From positions 1 through 52,225 of the forward strand of contig JAJDBT010000013.1 of assembly GCA_029261215.1 (NCBI GenBank): DNA of 52,225 nt, written 5' to 3'. Origin of the DNA: Nitrospirota bacterium. Its GTDB lineage: Bacteria; Nitrospirota; Nitrospiria; SBBL01; JAADHI01. The position numbers were made by a program, and so were the translations under genes. The notes under the pieces were generated by a model. The model had not been told where the DNA came from and searched no databases. It saw nothing but the letters and a program-made list of their open reading frames with translations. Shown piece after piece: positions 9,179 to 17,574 of the stretch (positions within the stretch are counted from its first letter, which is position 1; each line of letters starts with the position of its first letter).

Positions 9179-10202
9179 TGATCAAGCCCATATCCTGCTG
9201 CTGAACAATCCCGCGTAATAAGCGGCCAAGAATATCTGCCCCGGTAATCACCCTTTGTTCATTTCCCCAAAATAGAATAATATCCTGATCAATCACGTCA
9301 TCATCCGAGCGTTCGGGATGCACCTGAAGATGGGTGATAATTTTTCCCAATTTAGAATCATGTTTTTTAACCACAATCGGACGATGACAATAACGATAGG
9401 GGTTAAAAGGACTGGTTTTAAACAATGCGTCTCTTAAAAAGGTATCGGCATTAATCACCATTTTAGGTTCCCCTTCCTCATCAATCAGGATCACCCATTT
9501 TTTTTCTGAAGATTGTATTTTTCGTAAAAAAGGATCTGTCGCGGCAGAAACAATCTTTGGGAATATCGGGCGGCCCTTCTCAAAAGGCAGGTGTAGAATG
9601 CTCTTCGGATCAATCGTTTCTCCCTCGTCTGTCAACAAGATGTCATCAATCTCAAGAAAATTGAGCGCCCCTTTTCCTTCGACCCGATCAATATCTGTTT
9701 CGTCCGATTTCATATGCAGGCGAATCAGCTCTTCCACATCACTTTCATCAAAAAAATGAACCGCTTCTTTTCCAAAGAGTTTATCGAGCAAAAGAGAAGT
9801 CGGTTTAATAATCGGATAAAACAGGACTTGATAAAGTTTCAAAATGGGGATAAAAAATGCCCCCATTTTGAGTGCGTGCCTGGAAAAAAAAGCCTGAGGA
9901 AAAATCTCGCCAAGGTACGTAATAATAAATGTAGAGAAAAAAAACGCCACCACACCCGTCATCACTGAATTGGACAATAGCGTGAGCAAAACATTGATGC
10001 TGACATTTCCCCAAAGAATGGTGGTTAAAAGGAAGTTCGAATCGTCCCGCTGTTTTAGAATACTGGCAGCATGATGATTCCCCTTGGAGGCTTCAATTTG
10101 CAGCCGAAGTTTGCTAATACTAAAAAAAGCAAGGTTGAGTCCTGAAAAAATGGCCGATTGTGAAAGACAGACAATAATGCCAAGCCAAATCAATACATTC
10201 AT
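9135..10202 (-). CDS. CNNM (DUF21) domain membrane protein with CBS-like region
   Basis: The 355-residue protein looks like the CNNM/CorC-HlyC family implicated in magnesium or cobalt transport. The N-terminal CNNM transmembrane domain spans about residues 1-150, with four hydrophobic segments. It includes family-like motifs such as SGLNLAFFSISKLRLQ and TYLGEIFPQ. The cytosolic half has two CBS-like segments (about 195-330). I see no C-terminal CorC_HlyC domain, so it is a short variant. It stands alone, with downstream spacing of about 58 bp from the next minus-strand gene. Confidence 0.83.
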   Translation of the reverse strand: MNVLIWLGIIVCLSQSAIFSGLNLAFFSISKLRLQIEASKGNHHAASILKQRDDSNFLLTTILWGNVSINVLLTLLSNSVMTGVVAFFFSTFIITYLGEIFPQAFFSRHALKMGAFFIPILKLYQVLFYPIIKPTSLLLDKLFGKEAVHFFDESDVEELIRLHMKSDETDIDRVEGKGALNFLEIDDILLTDEGETIDPKSILHLPFEKGRPIFPKIVSAATDPFLRKIQSSEKKWVILIDEEGEPKMVINADTFLRDALFKTSPFNPYRYCHRPIVVKKHDSKLGKIITHLQVHPERSDDDVIDQDIILFWGNEQRVITGADILGRLLRGIVQQQDMGLIIKDIVAPTHPEIKN

Positions 10203-10260
10203 ATAATCTATTTACACTCTCATGGTTTATAAATATTCGAATTGAATATTTTAATTACAA

Positions 10261-10917
10261 TCAACTCCCCTGAAACGACCCATAAGACTTTAATACAACA
10301 GGGCACATCAAACGGAATGCCTCTATGGCTTCCTGAATAAGTGCTCCTGTTAAAAGGGACGGACCATCAAAGGGAACATAATAATGGATCTTTAAAAATG
10401 GCGAGGTCTTGAGCACCGCTTTAACCTCGCTCTGGTTTTCTTTTTTGATTTCAATCACATACTGGGATGTTTTCCGCCATTCCCAGGGCGTACTGGTTCT
10501 CAAGATAAAGAGGCCTCGATCAGCAAGCACATCATAATGGGTTAAAAGGTTGTCCTTGTATTGATTCAGATGCAGCCCCTCTAAAATCCATGAAAAAGCA
10601 AAAAAGTGACCCCACCAAAAGAGCGTTCGGAAGGTGAACTTTTCTTCCTTTTTGAAGTATTTCGGAAAATCGAGATAAAGATAGGGAAAGTCCAGGAGAT
10701 GTTCCCCTTTCACATATTGAAAAACCTTTGAATCAAACCCTTCCGGGGCAAGCAGGGATTTTAAATCGACCTCTTGTATTAACGCGGGTTGGAGCTGATG
10801 AAGAAAGGTTTTAACTTTTTGAGTCACAATCGTCTTCGTTTCAAAAAATCTTGTATCCTGAATCAGACTTTTTTCTTCAGGTGTAAAATAAACCAGATGA
10901 GTAGAGGGAAGGGTCAT
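10261..10917 (-). CDS. Conserved-looking protein of unknown function
   Basis: I do not recognise this 218-residue protein. It has no signal peptide or clear membrane helix. It is rich in aromatic residues (for example PYLYLDFPKYF and RTLFWWGHFFAFSW), with a charged segment near residue 160 (EIKKENQSEVKAV). The start codon overlaps the stop of the TPR gene upstream in an ATGA arrangement, so translation is probably coupled and the two products may work together. It is a credible gene because of that coupling and its length. Confidence 0.6.
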   Translation of the reverse strand: MTLPSTHLVYFTPEEKSLIQDTRFFETKTIVTQKVKTFLHQLQPALIQEVDLKSLLAPEGFDSKVFQYVKGEHLLDFPYLYLDFPKYFKKEEKFTFRTLFWWGHFFAFSWILEGLHLNQYKDNLLTHYDVLADRGLFILRTSTPWEWRKTSQYVIEIKKENQSEVKAVLKTSPFLKIHYYVPFDGPSLLTGALIQEAIEAFRLMCPVVLKSYGSFQGS

Positions 10918-11702
10918 AGCGGCCTTATTTCATTTGTTCGCTTTAGCCAAAGTTGATCTGATTCCGGGCATTTCAAGCCATAACGCCGATGGACAGACAG
11001 AATACGATTCATACAGCGAAGTACCAACTCCGGATCTTTTCGCCGCTCATAAATACGGGCCAAACCCCGCAAGGCTTCGGCTTCGCCATAAGGGTCTCCC
11101 AAGCTTCCAAAGTGCGTTGTCGCATAGTTAAAACAAATCTCTGCATCGGAATCATTTCCTTGTTCTGTATAAAGACGACCCAATTGACCCCATACAGAGG
11201 CCAGTCCCTCTTCATATCCGGTCGTTTTGTGAAGCTCAATTGCCTTTTTTAACCAGTCGATCCCTTCATCCAGCTGCCCTTCATCCTGTGCAAGCAAGCC
11301 AAAATTGCTGTACAGAACTGCCAAGGCATCGGTACTTTTCTCCTTTTCCAAAAAATCTTTCGCTTCAAGATAAAAGGCTTTTGCACGCGATGGTTCTCCT
11401 GCTTCCCGTGAAAGGTTTCCCAGATTGACCAAGGTCAGCCCGATGGCCCTGTAATCGGGGTTTTCCCGTTGTAACAATAAGACTTCCTGGTATGCAGCTT
11501 GAGCGCGCACACACTCATTCATTTGAGCAAAGATATTTCCAATGTGAACTAAGAGGTTAACGCGATGTTCAGAAAAGCCGCCTTGGCCCATCTGATCCAG
11601 CTCGTCCTGAAAACATCGTAAGGCCGAAGGATAATCTTTTCGATGTAAAAAGCGGGTTCCGTTAAGGAAAAGTGTGGAAGATTGCTCAGGGTCAGGTTCC
11701 AA
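10914..11702 (-). CDS. TPR repeat protein
   Basis: The 262-residue product consists almost wholly of tetratricopeptide repeats, about five to six units. Motifs such as LVNLGNLSREAGEPSRAKAF, LYSNFGLLAQDEGQ and GRLYTEQGNDSDAEICFNYA repeat roughly every 40 residues. Such solenoids are protein-binding scaffolds. No signal peptide or enzymatic domain is visible, so it is probably cytosolic. It is translationally coupled to the unknown gene that follows, which is the likeliest partner. Confidence 0.8.
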   Translation of the reverse strand: MEPDPEQSSTLFLNGTRFLHRKDYPSALRCFQDELDQMGQGGFSEHRVNLLVHIGNIFAQMNECVRAQAAYQEVLLLQRENPDYRAIGLTLVNLGNLSREAGEPSRAKAFYLEAKDFLEKEKSTDALAVLYSNFGLLAQDEGQLDEGIDWLKKAIELHKTTGYEEGLASVWGQLGRLYTEQGNDSDAEICFNYATTHFGSLGDPYGEAEALRGLARIYERRKDPELVLRCMNRILSVHRRYGLKCPESDQLWLKRTNEIRPL

Positions 11703-11809
11703 ATCAGTCCTGACCCACTTTCATTCGATACACGTTTTTGTGGTCTCCAAAAAAATGCCCTTATACAAAAATCAAACAGAGACGGATCATCTTACCATAA
11801 AATCGGGTT

Positions 11810-12454
11810 TTACTTCTGAAAATCTTTCAGCGTTTTATGAACTTCAATGGCATGGTTCTCAGGACGAACAGAAGGAAAAATCTTCCGGATTTTTCCCGCC
11901 GGATCGATAATCACCGTACTCCGGTTCGCGTATTGCTCGCTCATAAATTTTATCAGAACACCATAACTTTCTGTCACTTTAAACTGATCATCCGCAAGAA
12001 TTTGAAAATTGAGTTTGTGTTTGTCCGAAAACTTTTTATGTGACGATACCGTATCGACACTGACACCCAGCACCGTTGCGTTAAGTCGTTGAATTCCCAA
12101 AATATTGTCCCGGAACGAACAGGCTTCTTTTGTGCACCCCGGCGTATCATCCTTGGGGTAAAAATAAAGAACAACCCACTTGCCGCGCTGATCAATAAGG
12201 CGGACCGCCTCGCCATTCTGATCCAATAAGGTAAAATCCGGCGCCACTTGGCCTTCCCTGACGTTTAGGCCTGTGGACGCCTCGACACGACTCAATGAAG
12301 CCAGGCCAACAAGAAGCATGAAAGCAAGCCCCAACAAAATGAAAAGACGGAAGCGCAAACTTTGAGCGCTTTCCTGACGATACACCGCCGCATTGTTTTG
12401 ATGTTTTTGATGTATGGGCTGGAATTTCGGATAAAAGCGGGATCGATCAATCAT
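11810..12454 (-). CDS. Membrane-anchored Bcp/PrxQ-type peroxiredoxin
   Basis: Bcp-type peroxiredoxins reduce peroxides with electrons from thioredoxin. The 214-residue product has the peroxidatic Cys in DDTPGCTKEACSF and a second Cys five residues later, the usual resolving position. Before the catalytic domain (from about residue 65, VAPDFTLLDQNG) is an extra 60 residues containing a basic stretch and one hydrophobic helix (FRLFILLGLAFMLLVGLA). The enzyme is therefore predicted to be tethered in the inner membrane facing the periplasm, or exported. Classical cytosolic Bcp is about 155 residues. RBS AAGGAGAG precedes the start. Confidence 0.87.
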   Translation of the reverse strand: MIDRSRFYPKFQPIHQKHQNNAAVYRQESAQSLRFRLFILLGLAFMLLVGLASLSRVEASTGLNVREGQVAPDFTLLDQNGEAVRLIDQRGKWVVLYFYPKDDTPGCTKEACSFRDNILGIQRLNATVLGVSVDTVSSHKKFSDKHKLNFQILADDQFKVTESYGVLIKFMSEQYANRSTVIIDPAGKIRKIFPSVRPENHAIEVHKTLKDFQK

Positions 12455-12619
12455 TCTTCTCTCCTTATTTTAAAGCAAGTTCGGAGCAAGCAAGACCATA
12501 TTAACTATATCGAAGGAACTCACTTTGCGTCAATGCTTTTAAATAGACTTCCAATGACGTTTAGGAAGAAAGACCTCTTCCTCGCTGATAAACGTGGAGG
12601 GATGGATTCAATATTAGCC

Positions 12620-12657
12620 CTATTGTCCAAGGGAAGGGGTCTTCCCTTGGACAATAG
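12620..12657 (-). terminator. Perfect 17-bp inverted repeat downstream of the ompA-type gene
   Basis: CTATTGTCCAAGGGAAG (12620-12636) pairs perfectly with 12641-12657 around a 4-base loop. It begins 8 bp past the stop of the ompA-type gene, which fits a terminator or mRNA-stabilising hairpin. No strong U-run follows on the minus strand, so intrinsic termination is not certain; it may instead be a dispersed palindrome. Confidence 0.5.
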
Positions 12658-12664
12658 ACTTATT

Positions 12665-14080
12665 CTATTTCGGTGGCCGCAAGGTGACAACCACACGCCG
12701 ATTTTTCTCACGTCCTTCAGCGGTATTGTTATCCGCAATAGGCTGAGTAGAGCTATACCCTTTTGTCGTCAATCGTGAAGGATCAATGCCATGACGCTCA
12801 ACAAGCGCTTTTTTCAGACTATTTGCCCGCGCCGCCGATAATGGAACATTGATCTGATCCGAACCGGTATTGTCAGTATGCCCTTCTATTTCGATGGTCA
12901 CTTCAGGGAACTGGTTCAAATACGCTGCAATGCGTTCAACTTCCCCGAAAAAGGCCGGTTTGATGGTGGCCCTATTCGTATCAAACTCGATATGCGACTT
13001 TGTCGTGGTTTTCTCTGTAATGTCCAACGGACATCCGGTTTTGTCCACGGCAACCCCTGCAGATGTTCCGGGGCAACGGTCAATCCCGTCAAAAACGCCG
13101 TCGACATCACTATCCAACGGGCATCCGGTTTTGTCCACAACAGCGCCTGCAGGAGTGTCGGGACACTGATCGTCTTTATCAAAAACCCCATCACCATCCT
13201 GATCCCCGTCTTGCGCTGTGGGAAGCGGACAGCCTTTTTCATCCACAGCCACGCCCAAGGGCGTATCTGCGCAGAAATCCCGGCTGTCAGGGACGCCGTC
13301 CTGATCCGTATCAAGCGTACACCCATTTTTATCCGTGATTAAACCAGCAGGCGTATCAGGACATTGATCCAGATAATCCGGTACGCCGTCTTGATCGCTG
13401 TCTACGGGGCAGCCATCTTGATCCACAACAACCCCGGCAGGTGTATTTTGGCAAAAATCCCGGCTGTCGGGTACCCCGTCACCATCACTGTCATTTAGTG
13501 CTGGCGCACCAGCGGACGCATGTGTCGGCTTTTGATCACCGCCCCCCCAGAAAAATTCTAAACCGATGGAATATTCCATATTGTGCTCGGTGTGTGTGTT
13601 ATCCACCAGCACCTGCCGAATGTCTCCGCGAAGGGCCCCATTTTTGTCAAAAAAATACTTGAGCCCCACCCCGTAATTAAACATTAAATTCGTGTCCGCG
13701 CCATCCGGTTTCTGGTCAATCGTAATACTGCCAGCCCCGGCAGCCAAAAAGGGCACAATTTTTTCGCTCAGCTTAAAATGGTACAGGGCATCCACATGAT
13801 ATAGCAGAGCACTGAGTTCATTGCTATTTACATTCGATTTTGACTCTGTCGGTACATACTGAATCACGCCCTCCAGACTCCAGCGGGAGGTCAAGGCATA
13901 CCCAAGCCTCAATCCCACGAGTGCTCCTGTTTCGAGCTGTTCATGATGATCAAATTCATAAACACCCAACGTGGGCGTAAATGAAAAAGTCTTCGGGTTA
14001 TTTTGGGCATAACCCCTGGAGGCTAAACCTAAGAGAAGGAGCATTCCCAAGCTGATTACTTTTTTAAATAATTTTCTCAT
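12665..14080 (-). CDS. OmpA-family outer membrane protein with thrombospondin type 3 repeats
   Basis: The 471-residue protein has a signal peptide (about 1-25) and an N-terminal eight-stranded OmpA-like beta-barrel. Five or more calcium-binding TSP3 repeats follow, with D-x-D-x-DGV-x-D and CPDTPAG patterns (about residues 195-335). The C-terminal OmpA domain, with FDTNRATIKP and EIEGHTDNTGS, should bind peptidoglycan; its NRRVVVTL end is typical. The architecture resembles OprF-like proteins linking outer membrane and cell wall. RBS AAAAGGAA precedes the ATG. The inverse autotransporter gene is directly upstream on the same strand, 41 bp away, so co-transcription is possible. The repeats make the DNA at 13020-13500 locally repetitive. 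Confidence 0.92.
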   Translation of the reverse strand: MRKLFKKVISLGMLLLLGLASRGYAQNNPKTFSFTPTLGVYEFDHHEQLETGALVGLRLGYALTSRWSLEGVIQYVPTESKSNVNSNELSALLYHVDALYHFKLSEKIVPFLAAGAGSITIDQKPDGADTNLMFNYGVGLKYFFDKNGALRGDIRQVLVDNTHTEHNMEYSIGLEFFWGGGDQKPTHASAGAPALNDSDGDGVPDSRDFCQNTPAGVVVDQDGCPVDSDQDGVPDYLDQCPDTPAGLITDKNGCTLDTDQDGVPDSRDFCADTPLGVAVDEKGCPLPTAQDGDQDGDGVFDKDDQCPDTPAGAVVDKTGCPLDSDVDGVFDGIDRCPGTSAGVAVDKTGCPLDITEKTTTKSHIEFDTNRATIKPAFFGEVERIAAYLNQFPEVTIEIEGHTDNTGSDQINVPLSAARANSLKKALVERHGIDPSRLTTKGYSSTQPIADNNTAEGREKNRRVVVTLRPPK

Positions 14081-14121
14081 AATATTCCTTTTATTAATGA
14101 CTTCGTATGGCCAGATATTAT

Positions 14122-17100
14122 TTATGGACCGATAACAATCGGTCCGGTCTCATTAAGCAAATCAAGATCCTTATTGCCTGCTGACACAGACAAATGATCT
14201 AAGGTGATATCAATGGTCGTATCAGTGGCTTTAATTCCTGTCCCGCCAATTGCGTCGATGCTTCCACTTGCAACAAAAACATTTCCGCCACTGATCACGA
14301 GCCCCGGGCCATTTTCTGTGTTGACTGTTAATCCGTTGTTAAAAGAAACCGTCGATGTGCCAAGGTTGGTTAAGCTCACGCCAGTCCTCTCGCTCGTGGT
14401 GATTTCAACTGGCCCATTAAAGGTGACATCTCCACCAATATTACTTATGGAAAGACCTCTTTTGCTGGTATTTGAAATCACCGTATCTGCATCAAAGACG
14501 ACACTGCCGCCGGTTGTATCATGAATCCTGATCAAAAAGTCCCTCCTAGTGGCGGATATCCTTGAGTTGATAAGGTGAACATCGGCATCTCCTCCAATCA
14601 ATTCAAATGCTTCGCCCACAGTATTGTTGCCGTTTGAATTGATAATGTTTGTATTGGAAATATTGATGTTCCCACTCGGGTTGATCAGGATGATCCCGTG
14701 GTTTCCTGCATTTCTCAGGTCAACACCGGCAATCTCTGCGCCAGAGATGTCCCTTCCTAAAATCCCATCGACCGAACCGCTCGTTTGAATAGAAAAATCT
14801 CTGACAGTGACCCCACTCGCGAGACGGACTACATTTGCTCCACCGCTGTTGCTGAGTGTTGCCGCACCAAGGCCGGTGGGATCATCGACTGCATAGTCAA
14901 ATGTGCCCAAAAACCGTGGATTGACCCCTGTGAAGTCGACAGAAGTATCTCCTGAAGCAAAGCCAATGAGCTGCTGGTTGTCTTTTAATTCAAAACCATC
15001 ACTCGCAAGAATCGGCCCTGTCCCATCCTCAACCAGAAAGATAAAATCGCCGGAAGAAGAATTGTCCTCCGCGAGATCCGCGCTGGTGGGATTCTCCGGG
15101 GTACCCGGACCATCACCTGTTGCATCCACAAAAATGAACTTGGAACCAAAGCCGGTTTCCTGCGAGAGGCTGTTGTCTTTGATGAAGGTCGTTCCGGTAA
15201 AGTCGTACGTCCCGTTAGTGACACCAACGGTATTGACTGGAACGCCCGCGTGAATTGCGCCGTTTTGAAAATTCACTGCAGCGTTTGAACTGGCGTCAAA
15301 ATTAAATCCGGTTTCCACATTTTCAACCGTCCCACCCTGGGTTACATTCAGGTTTCCAGTGGCCCCGCCGAGATCTACCCCGGTCGAACCGTCGCTGTTT
15401 GAGCCGGCAATATCAAGCGTGTTCATCGTGACCTGAGCACTCGAACCGTCGAGGTTTACTCCCGTGCCATCGCCTGCTAAGCCATTGATATCTACATCGT
15501 TAAAGGTTGCGTTTCCTGAAGCGCCAGAGAGATCAAGGCCTGTTCCGCCAGAGTTTGTAATACCCAAATTTCCAAAGGACAGGTTTCCTGAACTGTTTTC
15601 GACCACAACCCCATTTGCGCTGTTTGAAACCTCGGTGTTTCCAAAATTGATATCCCCGGTATTTGAATCCAGGTGAATTCCGTTCATAGCGGCATTGTTT
15701 ACCGAAAAGTCCGTTACATCTACACGGCCGCTCACATTCGAGAGTGCAAGCCCGTGGCCGCCCGCCCCCAAGACACGAACATCCTGAATCGTCGCATTGC
15801 TGATGCCATTTCCAGTGATGCCGTTACCCGGAGAAAGGATGTCAAATCCCATCACGATGGATTCGTTTGCAATGGTCACTGCACCTTCCAGTGTCGGCCG
15901 ACCTCCCAAACCTGTGAGGTTGAGGGCATTTCCATCGGAAAGGTTGACGACAAGGTTGTCCGAGCCGCCGAGCAATTGTCGGCGATCCGATCCCAATCCA
16001 CCACCCCTTGTGGTCAGATCCACATCCGAAATCACATTACCCGATCGATCGGTCAGAATGATGACATCTCCGGAACCATAATTCGGATCATTCTGAACAT
16101 CCTCTACCCGACATGGATTTGCCTGGGAGCAATCTCCGGTTCCGTCATTGCTAACAACATACACATTCAGGACTTCTCCGGTAAGCGGATCCACAAGTAC
16201 AGTTGGGGCACCTGCGCTTCGCACTTCGTCCTCGTCGATTAAAGTGACGACATCGACATCACGCTGCACAAATTCGGTCATCCGTCTTTCAAGCCCATGC
16301 AGCACTTTTTTACCACCCGCACCCAAAGGAATACTGAAGCGAACCAGAACAACGCCATCCGTGCCATTCACATCGTCGTCTCTCACCTCTGCGCCCAGGG
16401 TAATTTGGCTGCCAGCCCAGCTAAAAAGATCCCGCATTTGGTATTCCAGGCGAACAAGGGGTCCCTCGATTTTCGCCGTTTCCTGACGATCAAAATAAAA
16501 ATATCCGCCATAAAGCCAAAGATCATGGTTCGGCAGTGTCCCGATTCGAAGACCCGCTTCGACATCAACGCCGGGTAGCGCCCATTCCTTGGTCACGATT
16601 TGCGAGCCGCTTCCATCTGAAACCACCGTGGTTCCGCTCAATGAAAGGCCAGAAGTCGAAAAAGTCGTTCCACCGCTTGAAACAAGCACCCCTGTTTTGT
16701 CCGGTAAATAGCCATTAATTCTAAAGGCCGTCCGATCTGTAAAAAGTTCGGCACCGGCGGTCACTTGGGAAAAATAGTTGCTCAGACCCGTTTTCCGGCG
16801 GTCAAAAAAGGCGTATCCGCCGCCAATCCAATCTCCGCCAAAAAGAGGGAGATCATGCCCCAGACGGCGATACCCTAAACCCAGGTTGCCTTCCATCCCC
16901 GTTCCCGTCGTATCAATGTAGCGAAGATCAGAAAAAAACAGACTATTCTGATTCTGCCAAACCGGAACCAACAAATCTAAGCGACCCAAAGAACGTTCGT
17001 GATCCGGCCGAAATTCAAAAGTGAGTCTCGGAGACCATTTTTTATCCGCTTCTTGAGCCTGAACGGGAAATATCATTACAAAACTGAAAAACAGAATCAG

Positions 17101-17142
17101 AAGAAATGTGCATTTCGAATAAAAACAAATATTATTTTTCAT
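14122..17142 (-). CDS. Inverse autotransporter with beta-helix-like passenger
   Basis: This 1006-residue protein has an N-terminal signal sequence ending near VQA. An intimin/invasin-type inverse autotransporter barrel follows (about 35-285; motifs GNLGLGYRRL, WIGGGYAFFDRR, GVDVEAGLRIG, DLWLYGGYFYFD). After a linker, residues from about 325 to the end form a repetitive Asn/Gly/Ser-rich passenger with short repeats such as NSGGTGLDLSGASGN and GDINFGNTEV, typical of a right-handed beta-helix. Two similar modules each begin with D-[GA]-TGD-G and a GD-[VF]-I-[IF]-L segment (near residues 335 and 660). Known intimins mostly carry Ig-like passengers, so this combination is unusual. It is predicted to be a surface adhesin. 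RBS GAGG precedes the ATG. Confidence 0.85.
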   Translation of the reverse strand: MKNNICFYSKCTFLLILFFSFVMIFPVQAQEADKKWSPRLTFEFRPDHERSLGRLDLLVPVWQNQNSLFFSDLRYIDTTGTGMEGNLGLGYRRLGHDLPLFGGDWIGGGYAFFDRRKTGLSNYFSQVTAGAELFTDRTAFRINGYLPDKTGVLVSSGGTTFSTSGLSLSGTTVVSDGSGSQIVTKEWALPGVDVEAGLRIGTLPNHDLWLYGGYFYFDRQETAKIEGPLVRLEYQMRDLFSWAGSQITLGAEVRDDDVNGTDGVVLVRFSIPLGAGGKKVLHGLERRMTEFVQRDVDVVTLIDEDEVRSAGAPTVLVDPLTGEVLNVYVVSNDGTGDCSQANPCRVEDVQNDPNYGSGDVIILTDRSGNVISDVDLTTRGGGLGSDRRQLLGGSDNLVVNLSDGNALNLTGLGGRPTLEGAVTIANESIVMGFDILSPGNGITGNGISNATIQDVRVLGAGGHGLALSNVSGRVDVTDFSVNNAAMNGIHLDSNTGDINFGNTEVSNSANGVVVENSSGNLSFGNLGITNSGGTGLDLSGASGNATFNDVDINGLAGDGTGVNLDGSSAQVTMNTLDIAGSNSDGSTGVDLGGATGNLNVTQGGTVENVETGFNFDASSNAAVNFQNGAIHAGVPVNTVGVTNGTYDFTGTTFIKDNSLSQETGFGSKFIFVDATGDGPGTPENPTSADLAEDNSSSGDFIFLVEDGTGPILASDGFELKDNQQLIGFASGDTSVDFTGVNPRFLGTFDYAVDDPTGLGAATLSNSGGANVVRLASGVTVRDFSIQTSGSVDGILGRDISGAEIAGVDLRNAGNHGIILINPSGNINISNTNIINSNGNNTVGEAFELIGGDADVHLINSRISATRRDFLIRIHDTTGGSVVFDADTVISNTSKRGLSISNIGGDVTFNGPVEITTSERTGVSLTNLGTSTVSFNNGLTVNTENGPGLVISGGNVFVASGSIDAIGGTGIKATDTTIDITLDHLSVSAGNKDLDLLNETGPIVIGP

Positions 17143-17574
17143 TAGATTGGCCTCAATGAATTCATTGGCTGGACACCCGCATAAGCTGCCCGAGTGAGCA
17201 TTTTAAAATTCCTGTCTTTAGAGCACAAAAGGCCACAAGCGATTAAGGGAAAGCCGCTTGCACATGTCGGTAAGCATCAACTACATAAAAAGGGATATAT
17301 TTCAAATGTATAAATATTCATACTTGTTGCGTATTTATAATGAAGCCCCAGTGGGAAGTCAATAGAAAAAATGGGCTACACGGCTTTCTTTTTCAGAAGA
17401 GAACCCTCTTTAGGGCCTAAATAAAAGCTAGATAAAAGACAGACCCACAATGCGCCTCCACTACGTTTTGGACTTGATTTTCTGTTCCAAATTAGCGAAC
17501 GATACTTCATTCTTTTTCTTTGATATACTCTGAAACATGACGATATTTTTATAAATGAAACGGATAAAACTCCT
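17143..17574. other. Divergent intergenic region with no gene seen
   Basis: These 432 bp separate the inverse autotransporter (minus) and lpd (plus). The part near 17290-17345 is AT-rich and should hold promoters for one or both genes, but no hexamer pair is convincing. A short dyad, CAAGCG/CGCTTG, occurs near 17240-17262. I see no tRNA, riboswitch or ORF. Confidence 0.4.

Noticed and set aside
13020-13500. Locally repeated DNA that could look like a tandem repeat or CRISPR-like array.
   Set aside because: It encodes the TSP3 repeats of the OmpA-type protein; unit spacing and sequence vary as expected from protein repeats.
17143-17574. A possible c-di-GMP riboswitch in the leader of the inverse autotransporter gene.
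   Set aside because: Neither strand shows the conserved GEMM core bases or tetraloop receptor; only a short 6-bp dyad is present.
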